A DNA stretch of 64,000 bases, taken from Dipteris shenzhenensis (Eukaryota; Polypodiophyta; Polypodiopsida; Gleicheniales). This document shows positions 42,650 to 53,344 of this stretch, one piece after another. Below the pieces are notes generated by a model. That model did not search any database. It was not told where the DNA came from and worked only from the letters and a program-made list of their open reading frames with translations. The stretch lies in NCBI GenBank assembly GCA_047967505.1, contig CM106538.1, one strand, 5' to 3'. Every line of letters starts with the position of its first letter. Position 1 is the first letter of the stretch. The translations under genes were made by a program, and so were the position numbers.

Positions 42650-44240
42650 TTCCTTGTCTTCCACTGAGACATTGTGATTCTTGAGAGTGTGAGAGAGATT
42701 GAGAGATTGAGAGGTAGTCTTTCATTGTGTTCACTTCCGTTGAGTGAAGGATTTCTGTTCATTGAAGGAGAGAAATTTTCTTCTCATTGAGAAGAATTTC
42801 CATCTATGGAGAGAGAGATTTCATGAGAGATTTCCATCCAATTTATTTGAGATTTCCTTCATTTGATCTTTATTGATTGAGAGAGAGAGATGCTTGAATT
42901 CCTTGAGAGATTTCCATTGAGAATGAAAGTGAGAGTTGAGTTTAGTGAACACTGAGTTTTTTGGAAGCATTCCGAAGCTTTCATTGTTCTTCACCTTGTG
43001 AGCAAAAGAGAGAGAGCTTGGCTTCTCTGCAATACGGGCTTCTTCAAAGGCTCCTTCAAGATCTACATGCAGAGAGGGCGACCTGCAGCAGTAGCGAGAG
43101 ACTCCAAGATCGCCATCTACAGTGATGTAGACACTGACGGGCTCCTCGTCTCCAAGCCTTAGCAGCTTCTCAGCCTGGCGCTCCAATGCACAGCTTCACC
43201 GCTGATTGCCCACAGCCTCTTCAACGAGCCGAAGTCTCAGCAAGGTAGCCCTCTGCAGTACAGCCCGACTCGCTCTAGCAACCAACCAAAACGGCCTCCC
43301 TTCCATACTGTCGACTCTTGCAACTAGAAACGAAGCATACCGACTCTAAGCCATAGCGTTGTCTAGCCCCAACGACTCTCCATGCTCTTGCGTCGGCCTA
43401 CTCAACTGGAAGCGCCCTCAATGATGCCATCAAGCTCCAAGTCCTCCTTCAACATAGATACTTGGTAGCATCGGCTTTGCGAAGCCTACTCCTTCAACGG
43501 CTCTTCCCAACAACACAACGGGCAGCTGCATCGACCTCATCGCCTCGCTCCTTCACCGACCAAGCAAGGTCGTTGGACTGCGCAACCCGATAGGAGCACT
43601 GCCAACCGACCGACTCCTGTAGCAAAAGTGTACTCCAACGAATGCTCAAAGTCTTCACAGCTAGCTCGGCCTCTCCACTGGCTCCCGCTACAGGCGTCGC
43701 CTCCTCAACCGCTTGTCAACAAGCAAGTGCCTATCTCTCCAACGACTTCAACGAGACCCGCTCTGCACACCATCGTATACTACAACACGAGCGCCACCAA
43801 CGAGCGGAGATCTCCAGCGACTCAGAGAGCCCACAGAGCTCCATCGAAGAAGAAGACAGAATCTTTGAGATTCCGTCAGAATCTCAAAGATTCCGATCAT
43901 TGTTCTTATGACACATGGCAGTTGACTTGGACCCTATCCTCAGGGTCACCACACCCTAGAGCTTAGTCAAGGACCAACCACGTGGCAACCTTATCCAATC
44001 CTATCTACCACGTCATCAGCACCACGTAAGCAGGCCACATCATCTTACCATGTCATCACCGACTGCCACGTCACTTACCACATCATCAGTGACACATCAT
44101 CAACCACATCATCAGTGACACGTCAGCATTGCCACATCACCTTACTGACATCATCTGTGCCACCTCAGCACTGCCACCTCAGCAGTCCAGTCAGCACTGA
44201 CCCTCTGCAATGACCTTAATCTAATCTAGGCTTAGCTAAA
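42650..44240 (+). other. Copia G leader, then CCACATCATC repeats
   Basis: Leader-type sequence: GAGAGATT repeats (about 42690-42920), a C-rich stretch with no supported frame (about 43080-43900), then an array of imperfect CCAC(A/G)TCATCA units (about 43975-44195). The same order is found in Copia F (60054-61620). No gag follows: the next feature is the primer site and LTR of Copia H in the opposite orientation. The element is therefore truncated at its 3' side. Confidence 0.55.
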
Positions 44241-44243
44241 CCT

Positions 44244-44600
44244 GCTCTGATACCATGTCAAAGTGCAGATCGTACTAGCCTAATCTATCACTTAATGAGC
44301 ATAAATCACGGAGGATCAAACCAAATATGGTATGCCATGGAGAGAGAGAGACAGGAAGTATGAAACACTCAATCTATTGCAATGTGTATTCTCAACAATA
44401 CATGATAGGCTTCTTATATAGAGAGAGCCTTTAGGATAGTCAAACCATGTGGGATCCTCTCATCCACATCTCTCCTTGTGGATATCCTCAATCCACATCT
44501 CCACATCTTGTAGTCCACATCCTAGGGTGGCTACTTTAATTCTTTCCTATACCATACCTTAGTCCTTTAATCTATGTGCTCATGGCACCATATCTCAACA
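44244..44600 (-). repeat. 5' LTR and primer site of Copia H
   Basis: On the minus strand the LTR runs TGTTGAGATATGG (44600) to CACTTTGACA (44256), 345 bp. TGGTATCAGAGC follows directly at plus 44244-44255. A TATA box (CTATATAAG) lies near 44416-44424. The LTR family differs from Copia G. Its interior would run leftward but is replaced by the Copia G leader within a few dozen bases. I found no second copy of this LTR in the window. Confidence 0.75.
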
Positions 44601-46270
44601 CACTGTAGATGTGCACTATCTCATGATGTAGGTAATGAAATCCCTTGTATCATTGGAGCTCATGGTTGAGTTAGTATAGAAGCTATAGTTAGACTATCAA
44701 AATATGACAAAGCTTTGTCAATGATAATATCCTTGGATATGATTATTAGTTGCTTGATTGGATCATAGAATTTTCAACTTACCCTATAAAGACACGTTTG
44801 ATTGACTTGACACCAAATTTGTTCATTTTTGTGCTTAGATTCCATTTTGGTATTGAGTGTATCTATTTGTGTGTGAATTGGTATTTGATTTCTAAAAAGC
44901 CATTGAACTATGTGAACTTGTATCCCCTCCATTGTCATAATGGAAGACCTTGATGTGCTTCCCAAATTGGTTTGAAGTCTTTGAAGTCATTGAGTCTGAC
45001 AAACTCCTATAGCAGGAAGTAGATCTAGTCCTAATCATCGGTGAATGTCATGAAGCACAATGTTGTTTTGAGAGATTGTGTGTAAGCATGACATGATACA
45101 TCAGAAGGCATGATCTAAAGAAGATATGTACTTTGAGAACAAGATGTTGGAAATGGTTGTTTGTGGTACTTGCCCATGCAACAAGACTTACAAACATCTT
45201 TTGGAAATATATATGTGGAATTCCATGTGCCATATTTGTATGGGCTTTTTCTTGTTCAAGGATACAAGGCTTTTGATATTGGGATAGCTTAAATATATGG
45301 ATGATTTTGACACCATAATCCATGATTGAGTTGGGAATCTCAAGTTCCCTCATTGTGCATACATATTTGTTGGAAACAATCTCTATGTCACTTTCTCTCA
45401 TTTGTGTAGACATAGAATGCATCACCTATGCTGGATGTGGGTGCCTACATCATTGTGCAAAAGTATGTTTTTTATTCTTTGATTTTGTGAGGTGTCATCA
45501 CCCATCACAACTCCTCTAGGATTATATTAGGGCAAAGGTCTAAAAACCATTCCGTCTTCAAGTCATGTGGTTGCTTTCACTATAATCTAACCACCATACA
45601 TCTTCATCCTTATGATTTTGAGTCACTAGCTTCTCAAAAAGAGCATGCTATGAAATGATAATCTACTTGAAAGTGTGCATAGTGTTGCTAGTCATTGCCT
45701 TAATAAGGTTTTGAGATTTTTGGGGTCAACCAATGGGTGAGTCTATTTGTTTTTTCTTGCAATTTTGTTTCTCAATGTCCTGAAATGCCATAGTAGTTGC
45801 AATTTCCTACTTTTTTAGTAGCTTTCCTCTACCTCTGGGATTCCATGCCTTCCATGGAATATGGTTTTGATGCTGATGTCTTGATGAACGAGGTGCACCT
45901 CTTGTGATTATTGCAGCCATCAATTGTTCATAGTCCTTTTCTAGGACAATCTGGACTATAGTCTCTCAGGCTTGATCTCTTGACCAATTGATGCTCATTT
46001 ATCTCAAATGCCCTACAATTTGATCGGGTAATCTACATCTATCTCAACTTGTAGCTTGGTACCTATATCCAACTAATTTCTAGTAGTACGATGATTCTGG
46101 ACATGTTCTTGGCATTGAAATTGCTACTAAGAGCCTTTGATGCACTCATAGTAGATTTCTAACCTTGAAAGATGGGTACCATGACATCTTTCAATTGAAA
46201 TTTATAATGTTGTAAGTTGTTCTAAGTGAATGATGCAATAGTGCAATAGGAGAGAGCGCATGCTAAATTG
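44601..46270 (-). pseudogene. Copia I integrase and gag, heavily decayed
   Basis: Minus-strand Copia motifs in changing frames. Gag-like YEQLMAA and TRGAPRSSRHQHQNHIPW occur near 45860-45940, and a damaged zinc knuckle NCNYYGISGH near 45795-45825, with Tyr replacing the second Cys. The integrase finger CKSCCMGKYHKQPFPTSC lies near 45130-45190, FMTFTDD near 45040-45055, a DFKDFKPIW segment near 44970 and the QWLFRNQIPIHTQID stretch near 44880. IIISKDIIID near 44735 corresponds to the usual ISRDV(I/V)FDE. Many stops are present. It probably belongs with Copia J (41922-42380), with G/H inserted between and RT lost. Confidence 0.6.
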
Positions 46271-46745
46271 GTGCAAACAGAGAGGGGGTTGTCCATGTAA
46301 ATCTCACATTCCTATTAGTTTCACAATTTTTCATGAGAGGGGGATATACTTTGCCTTGTGATTGTATTGTGGGAATGGTGTCTTGCATTTTTTATTTCAT
46401 GAGTAGTTTAGACACCAAGGGCTAGTTATGGCTAGTTCTATCATGTGTCATAAAGAGCTTTGTCGCTTGTTTGACACTGTAGTGCTAGATGAGACATATA
46501 ATTTGGGGGGAATTCTTGGCAACCATCCTCTTATTGGCCCCTCTATCCTAGAAGAATCTCTTTGATATGATGATTTCAAAATGTCCAAATCAAAGATCCT
46601 TCTTCTAAGAGGACCTCCCATGCATGCTCTTGTGATGTGCTTCCAATGCCACTTGTGTCACTAGGGCTCTAGAGAGCAATGAATTCTAGCATTACAGTGC
46701 CGAGCTACTAATGGCATTTACCCCTATGCCAGCCTACACTTGGAA
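46271..46745. other. Unassigned sequence
   Basis: Possibly the leader of Copia I, judged by position only. No LTR, primer site or reading frame is recognised. Confidence 0.35.
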
Positions 46746-46974
46746 AGATGGAATGGGAGATTCTATGAGAGGATGTCAAATGACATACCTCGCATTGTTT
46801 CTCCTCCCTTCTAATTTCAAATTTACCACTTGGACATCCCAATCATCATCGAGCTTGCTGTTGTGGCGTTGCTATAGATGGTGCTCCTTATAAGTCCTAC
46901 TGACCAAGATGGAATGGGAGATTCTATGAGAGCAAAACCATAGGGGTAAGATGGAATGGGAGATTCTATGAGAG
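46746..46974. repeat. Three copies of a 26-bp repeat within a larger duplication
   Basis: AGATGGAATGGGAGATTCTA plus TGAGAG occurs at 46746-46771, 46907-46932 and 46949-46974. The sequence after the first and third copies is also similar (TTGTTTCTCCTCCCTTCT..., GCTATAGATGGTG(C/T)TCCTT), so a segment of about 160-200 bp was duplicated. Confidence 0.85.
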
Positions 46975-47803
46975 AAGCAATAGGAGGAGCTACCATTCCT
47001 CCTATTGTTTCTCCTCCCTTCTCATTCCAAATTTACTACTATGGCTTTGCTATAGATGGTGTTCCTTGCAAGTCCTCTAACCATAGGTCTCTAGCTTATT
47101 TTCCTTCTCTAACAAGTTTGCATTCCTCTCCACCCATTATCCACATTATTCTCATTCATCCTCCTTTTACAGGATGTGCTTGACAGGAGAGTAGAAGTTC
47201 ACTCAGTTCCTCCTTCAAAAACTTCCATCACCTCATCCGATAACACAATGCGCATGCATTTGTATGTAATGTATTGTCATTTTGTTGATTACCTTCCTCA
47301 ATTGCATCCATTTGTCGATTCAAAAGTATAACTCATGTTGTTGCTAGCTTACTCAACTTTGCAATCCCTTCACAAGAGAGGTAAGGAGGGTGGGACACAC
47401 ATGTAGCAAGGCAAGGAGAGCCTTCCCACTACGTATTTCTATATTTGATTACCTATGTGTTTTAGTGACTCTTTGTAGCATATCTCTCTCACAAATCTCT
47501 GTTACTTATGTAGCTCAATTGTAGGAGCTAGGTTCAAGTGACAATAATAATATGGGATGGATAATACTTGTATTGTTCGTATAAGGCTCACGATAACTTG
47601 ATATCTTTGAAATTCTCATTCAATGGCTAGAGGCAAACATACAAAAGGAGGGTGGATCAAACAAATTCTCAGTCATCATGAGTCCTACATGACTTGTATA
47701 TGAAATGTATAATCTAGAGATGAAAGCAAAACAAGTACTACATGCCTTGTATATGAAATGTATAATCTAGAGATCAAAGCTAAATAGTACAACCAGATAA
47801 GAC
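46975..47803. other. Unassigned sequence with a short tandem repeat
   Basis: Second copy of the preceding duplication to about 47080, then AT-rich DNA. TTGTATATGAAATGTATAAT plus CTAGAGAT is present twice, at about 47694-47721 and 47748-47775. No gene is recognised. Confidence 0.5.
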
Positions 47804-48079
47804 ATCTAGCCCGTTTGATGACTACACATGTATAATAATTTACACACGTAGTATTTGCATGTGACAAACATTAGAGGCCATCTCTATGGTTTCCATGCAA
47901 GTTGTGTGTAGCATTTTGAAAGCTGAATTCTGAGGTAGACTCATCTAGCCCATCCGATGACTACACATGTACTTTAATTTACACACAGTATTTGCATGTG
48001 ACAAAATTAGAGGCCATGTCCATGGTTTCCATGCAAACTGTGTGTAGCATTTTGCAAGCCGATTTCTGAGGTAGACTCA
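47804..48079. repeat. Two-copy tandem repeat of about 138 bp
   Basis: Copy 1 is 47804-47942 and copy 2 is 47943-48079. Both start ATCTAGCCC, contain GATGACTACACATGTA, ATTTGCATGTGACAAA, ATTAGAGGCCAT and GTTTCCATGCAA, and end TCTGAGGTAGACTCA. They differ at scattered positions and by small indels, so the duplication is not recent. Confidence 0.9.
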
Positions 48080-50639
48080 CACACCTCATCATTGGCGTTT
48101 AAATGTTAGATTGACCGAGGAGACATCGCAACAGCAAGAGATTGTTTGCATGTGTTGATTGAGAGAGACATTTGTTTTCTATTTGGTTGGCAAATGAGAG
48201 ATTCAGCAACAAGGTTGTAGGCTAAAAATTCATATACATAATTCAAATGATGATCATTATACAACTTCCAAGGCTCCATGGACTTGGTCTTGTTGATAAT
48301 ATTTAGATCTTGGTTCTTGATCATGAACTAGAGAGTTTACTCATCAATAGGTTGTAATTTGTAAGTTCTAAGTTGTAAGCTCTTAGAGTGTTTGTAGATA
48401 GATCTTTGCATCTTCTTTGTAGACATATTCATATTTCCCATTTGTTTTGCTTCTCACAATAGCTTTATATCTTTGAAACTCTACTTTAACACATATATCC
48501 TTTTGAATGTAAACATCTACATTCATGCATAATGTGAGAATGCAGACATCTACTCTTGTGTCTATTTCTTTGGTAAATCTAAACTTCTACTTTCAAGTAT
48601 TTATACTTCTCTACTCTTGTGTAATGCAGTTTGAAGATGGAATATCGACAAACTCAAGCTCCCGATCATCACAAACTCCTCGACTCCCATAACCCCCCAA
48701 CCATGCATTTCCAAATACCTCTCCTTTGCACTCTCTTGTATGCAACCGAATGTCCCCCAAGTGATCGGAAATACCTTTACTTCACATCCATGTCACATGC
48801 ATCTATAAGCATCGCATCTCACATATCAACCTCCTACCCATATGCATGCATTTAACTATGATTCACAAGATTGTATGCACCAAGATGTAGATGTTGTGGC
48901 TTCCATGCAAGATGTGCATACCCACTCCCTTGCATTCTGAAATGGCAAGATTTAGGCACTTCATATCCTATGATAAAGCCAATGCCTACTCATTAGCAAA
49001 ACCACATAGAAAGGTTAGAATCTCAAGCCTTGGATTCTACCATAGTGCCTCATGGTGGCAAGTCCCCCATTAAAAAACTCCAAGCCTGAGATTAAAAACA
49101 GAGAGCAAGGTAAAGGGGGTTCAGGGGAGGGCAAGTTGAAATGGTTTCTAAAATCCATGGGCATTCTTTTGCGAGTGTAAATCCAAGTTTGATAAAAATG
49201 CAAACAGGGGCACAAATCTATTTAGCATGTGCCTAGCAAGGACTTCATTCATATGGGAGCAAGCCCATGATAAGTTTAATAAGCTATGGCTAACATATAG
49301 ATGTGTCATTGATTGGGAGAATAATACTCCATCTAGGAAATTCTCTTACTTTTCTAGGGTTTTGTGGATGAGCACGAAGAAGAGGGCCTTACCCTTAATG
49401 ACGTGGGCCTTAAAGTTCATAACATGATAAAAGATGTGTTTGGAAAATCGAGGGAAGTGGATTCTAGGGTGGTGGGTCTTGACACCTCGGTAGAAGGTGT
49501 TATCAACTCCCCATATCATTTGATCTTTCATCTTATTTTTAATATTGTTCATCCTAAAATGGAATGTTGTGTCAAATCTTATTGAAATATATTTAGATCC
49601 ACCACATTCCCCCATTCATGGAAGAGAACAATCATGAAGAGTAGGCAAAATAGCTCTACATTGGCATTAATTATTTTGGATGCCTCCACTTTAGGGACCT
49701 TCGGAATTCATAGAAAGACAACATATGATCTTGAGCAATCAAAATCTCTGCAAGCCACTTGGGAAGGCCCAGAGGGGGAGAATAAATGCCTAAAAGGCCT
49801 CATAATAGCCCAAAAGAGTTCAATAGAGGGATAGCCTCCTCTGTTAAGTTAGTTGCCAATGCTTTGCTTAGGATTGTGGAATGGTTTATGAGCATCTATC
49901 TAACTCATTAGAATTTCTATGTTGTGATTTTGATCCCATTGGATTCCACTGCTATGGTGAACTTTTGAGCATCTAGTAACCTATTCCATCGGATTCCATT
50001 CTTGCATTGCCCTTGTGATTCTTGGTCAACAAAAAAGAAACTGAGAAAATATTTTTATAAGCATTAAATGGCAATGTATTATGATATTGTTTGTGACGAG
50101 TAATAATGTTTGCTCCATTTCATTCTTGTAGTATTGAAAAACGAGTCATGATTTTGCCACATAGTATCTTGTTCATGTGATTGTCCTACCCATTTCCATT
50201 TTGTATCAACTAGCTACTAGCTATGGAATTGTTATTGACTGTTGTTGAATCCATGTCAATCGGAGAGGATGGTGATGATGAGGAGAAGTGGCCCAACACT
50301 TATTGAATTTCAATAGTACGGCTCTCCAAGCTTTGGTGGACTTGCAAGGCCTTATCGATCCCGCTATAGGTTGATGGTAGATTCCATGGTCGAACCACTA
50401 TGTTTTCTATGTCCATGCTGATGATAAGAGGTTTTTGAGTTTTGAACTTGTGAGTGCGATTGTTCACGACATTAAGCATCATGTTAAGTGATGATTTACA
50501 ACAATAATGACGTCCTAATGGCCTATGGAATTTTGCTAGTTGCATCTTCCTCGTGAAGAAGAAAGTGGCCATGTGCATATTGAGGCTTGTGTCTACGATG
50601 AAATTTGTGCACTTGTCAGAGCAATATCATTCCACAACA
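48080..50639. other. Unassigned AT-rich region
   Basis: No frame with recognisable homology. Short frames on both strands (for example 49364-49585) lack motifs. The right end (about 50230-50639) probably belongs to the Harbinger-type relic that follows. Confidence 0.45.
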
Positions 50640-51358
50640 TCTAGGTTAGTAATGCAATTTGTCAGAGCCATTTGGCGATGATTGGTCTCCCAAATGTGTC
50701 TGGGTCCATTGACTGTACACATATACTTATTGAATGTATACATGTTGTTACTGAATCACCATCAAAGGAAGACATCGCCCATCGGTATGACAAACATAAG
50801 AACTTCATCATGATTTTGCAAGCGATAATGGATTTAAACATGAGATTCATAGACGTGAACATAGGATGGCCAGGATGCAACAATGACAAACGGGTGATTC
50901 AAAATACTAGTTTCTAGGGAAGTGTCAAGTTGTGGAGCAGCTGGTGGTTCTCATGTGAGAGAAGGATCCACATCTTTTAGGAGTACATAGTTCCAGATAG
51001 AGGTTTTCCACTACTTCCTTGGTTGTCGATCCCCTTAAGGAGTGATCAGGTTGGAGGAGCCCTGTAGCTTAGAGATTACAACTAACATTTGTCATCCAAT
51101 TCCATTGTTATGGAAATAATTTTTGGACGATTAAATGCTTCATGGGGTATCCTTGCTTGGCCCATAAAGAATCCAAGTTTACACCATCTTCCATGGCTCA
51201 TTCATACATGTTGCATCTTACACAACATGGCCCTTAACTATGATGATGATGGGGATAGTGAACATGAGGTCGATGTGAATGGTGGCCTGATTGAGAATTG
51301 TCTGGCTGGGTATGCTCGGAAGAAGGACATGCTAGAGGCAAGGAAACTTGAGACATGA
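50640..51358 (+). pseudogene. PIF/Harbinger-type transposase relic
   Basis: The plus strand carries the core of a HARBI1-like DDE transposase. MIGLPNVSGSIDCTHILIE contains the first catalytic Asp. It is followed by KHKNFIMILQAIMDLNMRFI, DVNIGWPGCNNDKRVIQNTS with the second Asp, VPDRGFPLLPWLSIPL, then FGRLNASWGIL and LPWLIHTCCILHNM. Family order and spacing are kept, but stops at 50915-50917 and near 50990-51080 break the frame. The Glu region near 51100 reads SNSIVMEIIFGRLN, in which the E before the FGRLK-type motif is retained. No terminal inverted repeats or partner Myb-like ORF were found. These proteins excise and insert short DNA elements at TTA/TAA targets; this copy cannot function. 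Confidence 0.78.
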
Positions 51359-52127
51359 TGTTGTACCTGAAGACATTGGATCCAAATCATTGAGGGTATA
51401 TTGTCCTTCATCCAGTGGCTTGTTGAGCTTTGTTTTAGTGTTACTATTATTTTGATTGAATAAAACCAAACATTTCACTTTTATTTTTTAATTCGTAAAG
51501 GGGATAACCTTAAATTTGATGAGAAAGGGGAGTCATATGTGCCAAGGCCCTAAGTTGCCATCTTAACATCGCATCACAAAACATACAATTGCAGTTCTTG
51601 AGCTTCTAGCCCAAGGCTAAAACCCTTGCCTTGCTTTGGGAGGCCATGGGTTCAAGTCTCAATGGACACCTAACATGTGTTGCAAGTTATGTGGACACGT
51701 GTAGGCCGCCATGCCCATACGATAGGTCTTTCATTAAAAATCGCACAAGGCTTCATGTTGTCCACCTTGACTTACACCAATCACCTGATGGCTTCCACGC
51801 TCTGTATGCCTTCAACCACAACCATTGAGCTCCCGAAGGACATGACTTCGACATCAAACCTCTATGGACATGATGTTTTGAATGATGCATGACGAACATG
51901 TTGTGCCTAACTTTGTTGGTGGTCTTGATAAATTGCTTGGTTAATTGGTAATTATTTCGAGGGGGATCTATCCGTATAATGAGTGATGGGTGTGTTATAA
52001 AGACATCGCTTGGTGGTAATTCCCTAAATTCAACAAAGCAAATATTAAATTGAAACACATATTTTGTTTTATATGTTTAAATTCGATAAAGCCAAGATTA
52101 AATCAAAACACATATTTTTATATTTAC
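51359..52127. other. Unassigned AT-rich sequence
   Basis: No gene is recognised. It may include the 3' part of the Harbinger-type element. CACATATTTT(G)T and similar AAACACATATTTT units recur at about 52050-52115. Confidence 0.45.
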
Positions 52128-52533
52128 GGTAGGCAGCCTAGAAGGAAGTTTTCCTTTTCTAAGCCCTCGTTAAGCCATGTGTCGTGATTATAGGCGTTGA
52201 TCTTTATCAAGATCCAAGGGTTTGAAATGTGTTTTTTAGAAAAGAAATTCTTTTGTGAGCTCTCCTTAAGCCACATGTACAATTTTAGGCCCTTGATTTT
52301 AGATTGATCTGAAGGACTAAAACACTCCTTCCAAATTTGACCCAAAAGCATACTTTTTAATTCATTCTTCCCGCAAATCTATTATATAAGGAGGGAGAAA
52401 ATTGCATGTTTTCTTTCTAGATTGTGTAATTGTTGGACAAAGCTCATGACCTTGCTACTGAAACTCCAATTGGATAATAGTGAGAATTCAAGTTCAATTT
52501 GGAGTTAGAGCCATGACGGAAAGGCTGCCTATC
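52128..52533. mobile_element. MITE-like element with short terminal inverted repeats
   Basis: GGTAGGCAGCCT at 52128-52139 is mirrored by AGGCTGCCTATC at 52522-52533 (11 of 12 bases paired), enclosing about 400 bp of AT-rich non-coding DNA. The right end with its flank (52511-52538) matches 25828-25855 in inverted orientation at 26 of 28 positions. Weaker similarity continues inward (TAACTC(G/C)AAATTGAACTT). A repeated end at two distant sites supports a dispersed element. No convincing target-site duplication was found, so the superfamily is unknown. Confidence 0.45.
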
Positions 52534-53344
52534 GCAACTTTATTAAGTATGTATCATGACTTTGAGCTCGCCCCACAAGGGGAAACACCAAGCGAACCGA
52601 GGGGGAAGACATTATCCTATTGGCACATAGGGGGAAGATAGTATCCTATTGGCAGGCACAATCATGCAGACAAGTTGCCGGGTGTCATCCGATAATATTC
52701 ATGCACGTGGATAACAGAGGGCAAGCTTGTCTAGCGCACGGCCCAAATGCATTCCATGCACGACGGAGTCCGTAAACACCCTTAGAATTGTGGAATCAAG
52801 GGACAGCTTAGTCTGCCCAACATATGCACACCAACGAAGAGTTTAATCTGCACCTCCAGCATAGCACTCCCAGTAACGGGCTTTAACATCAATGGAAACA
52901 ATCTCATTTCATGGAAATGTCCACTCTGATCGGAGGAAGCAATTCCAATTGCACTGTGGTGCAGCTCAGCACGGTATCCCGTCTGAAGTTCTATCAGTGG
53001 GTCTCAAGTCGATCAGCAGGAATAGGGCAGAATTAAGGACGGAGAGAAGCCTTAGAATGAGCCGGCATGCACTGAATACTCTGAACCATGATCCTGGGGC
53101 ACAGCAGAGGAAAAACAGGGTGCGCCCAGGGCATTCTGATTGAAAAAGATCTCTGCTACCCCTTCCTGAAGTAGACAAGTTTTTTGTATACAATTCACTA
53201 ACGCAATATTCTTCTTTGTCTTGGTGCTTGCAACTCCATGCCATCTACTTTTTTTGTTTAAGTTAGTTCTCGATTGTGTCGCCTACGAGAGCTATTGAAT
53301 TTTATTTCATTTAAGATACTTCTGTGCTTGGGTCTTCCTTTATT
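52534..53344. other. Upstream region of the PPR gene
   Basis: A plus frame at 52892-53143 has no motif. The tail of the region (53160-53344) is T-rich and directly precedes the PPR start; it would contain its promoter or 5' UTR. No TATA box at a convincing distance could be chosen. Confidence 0.4.
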
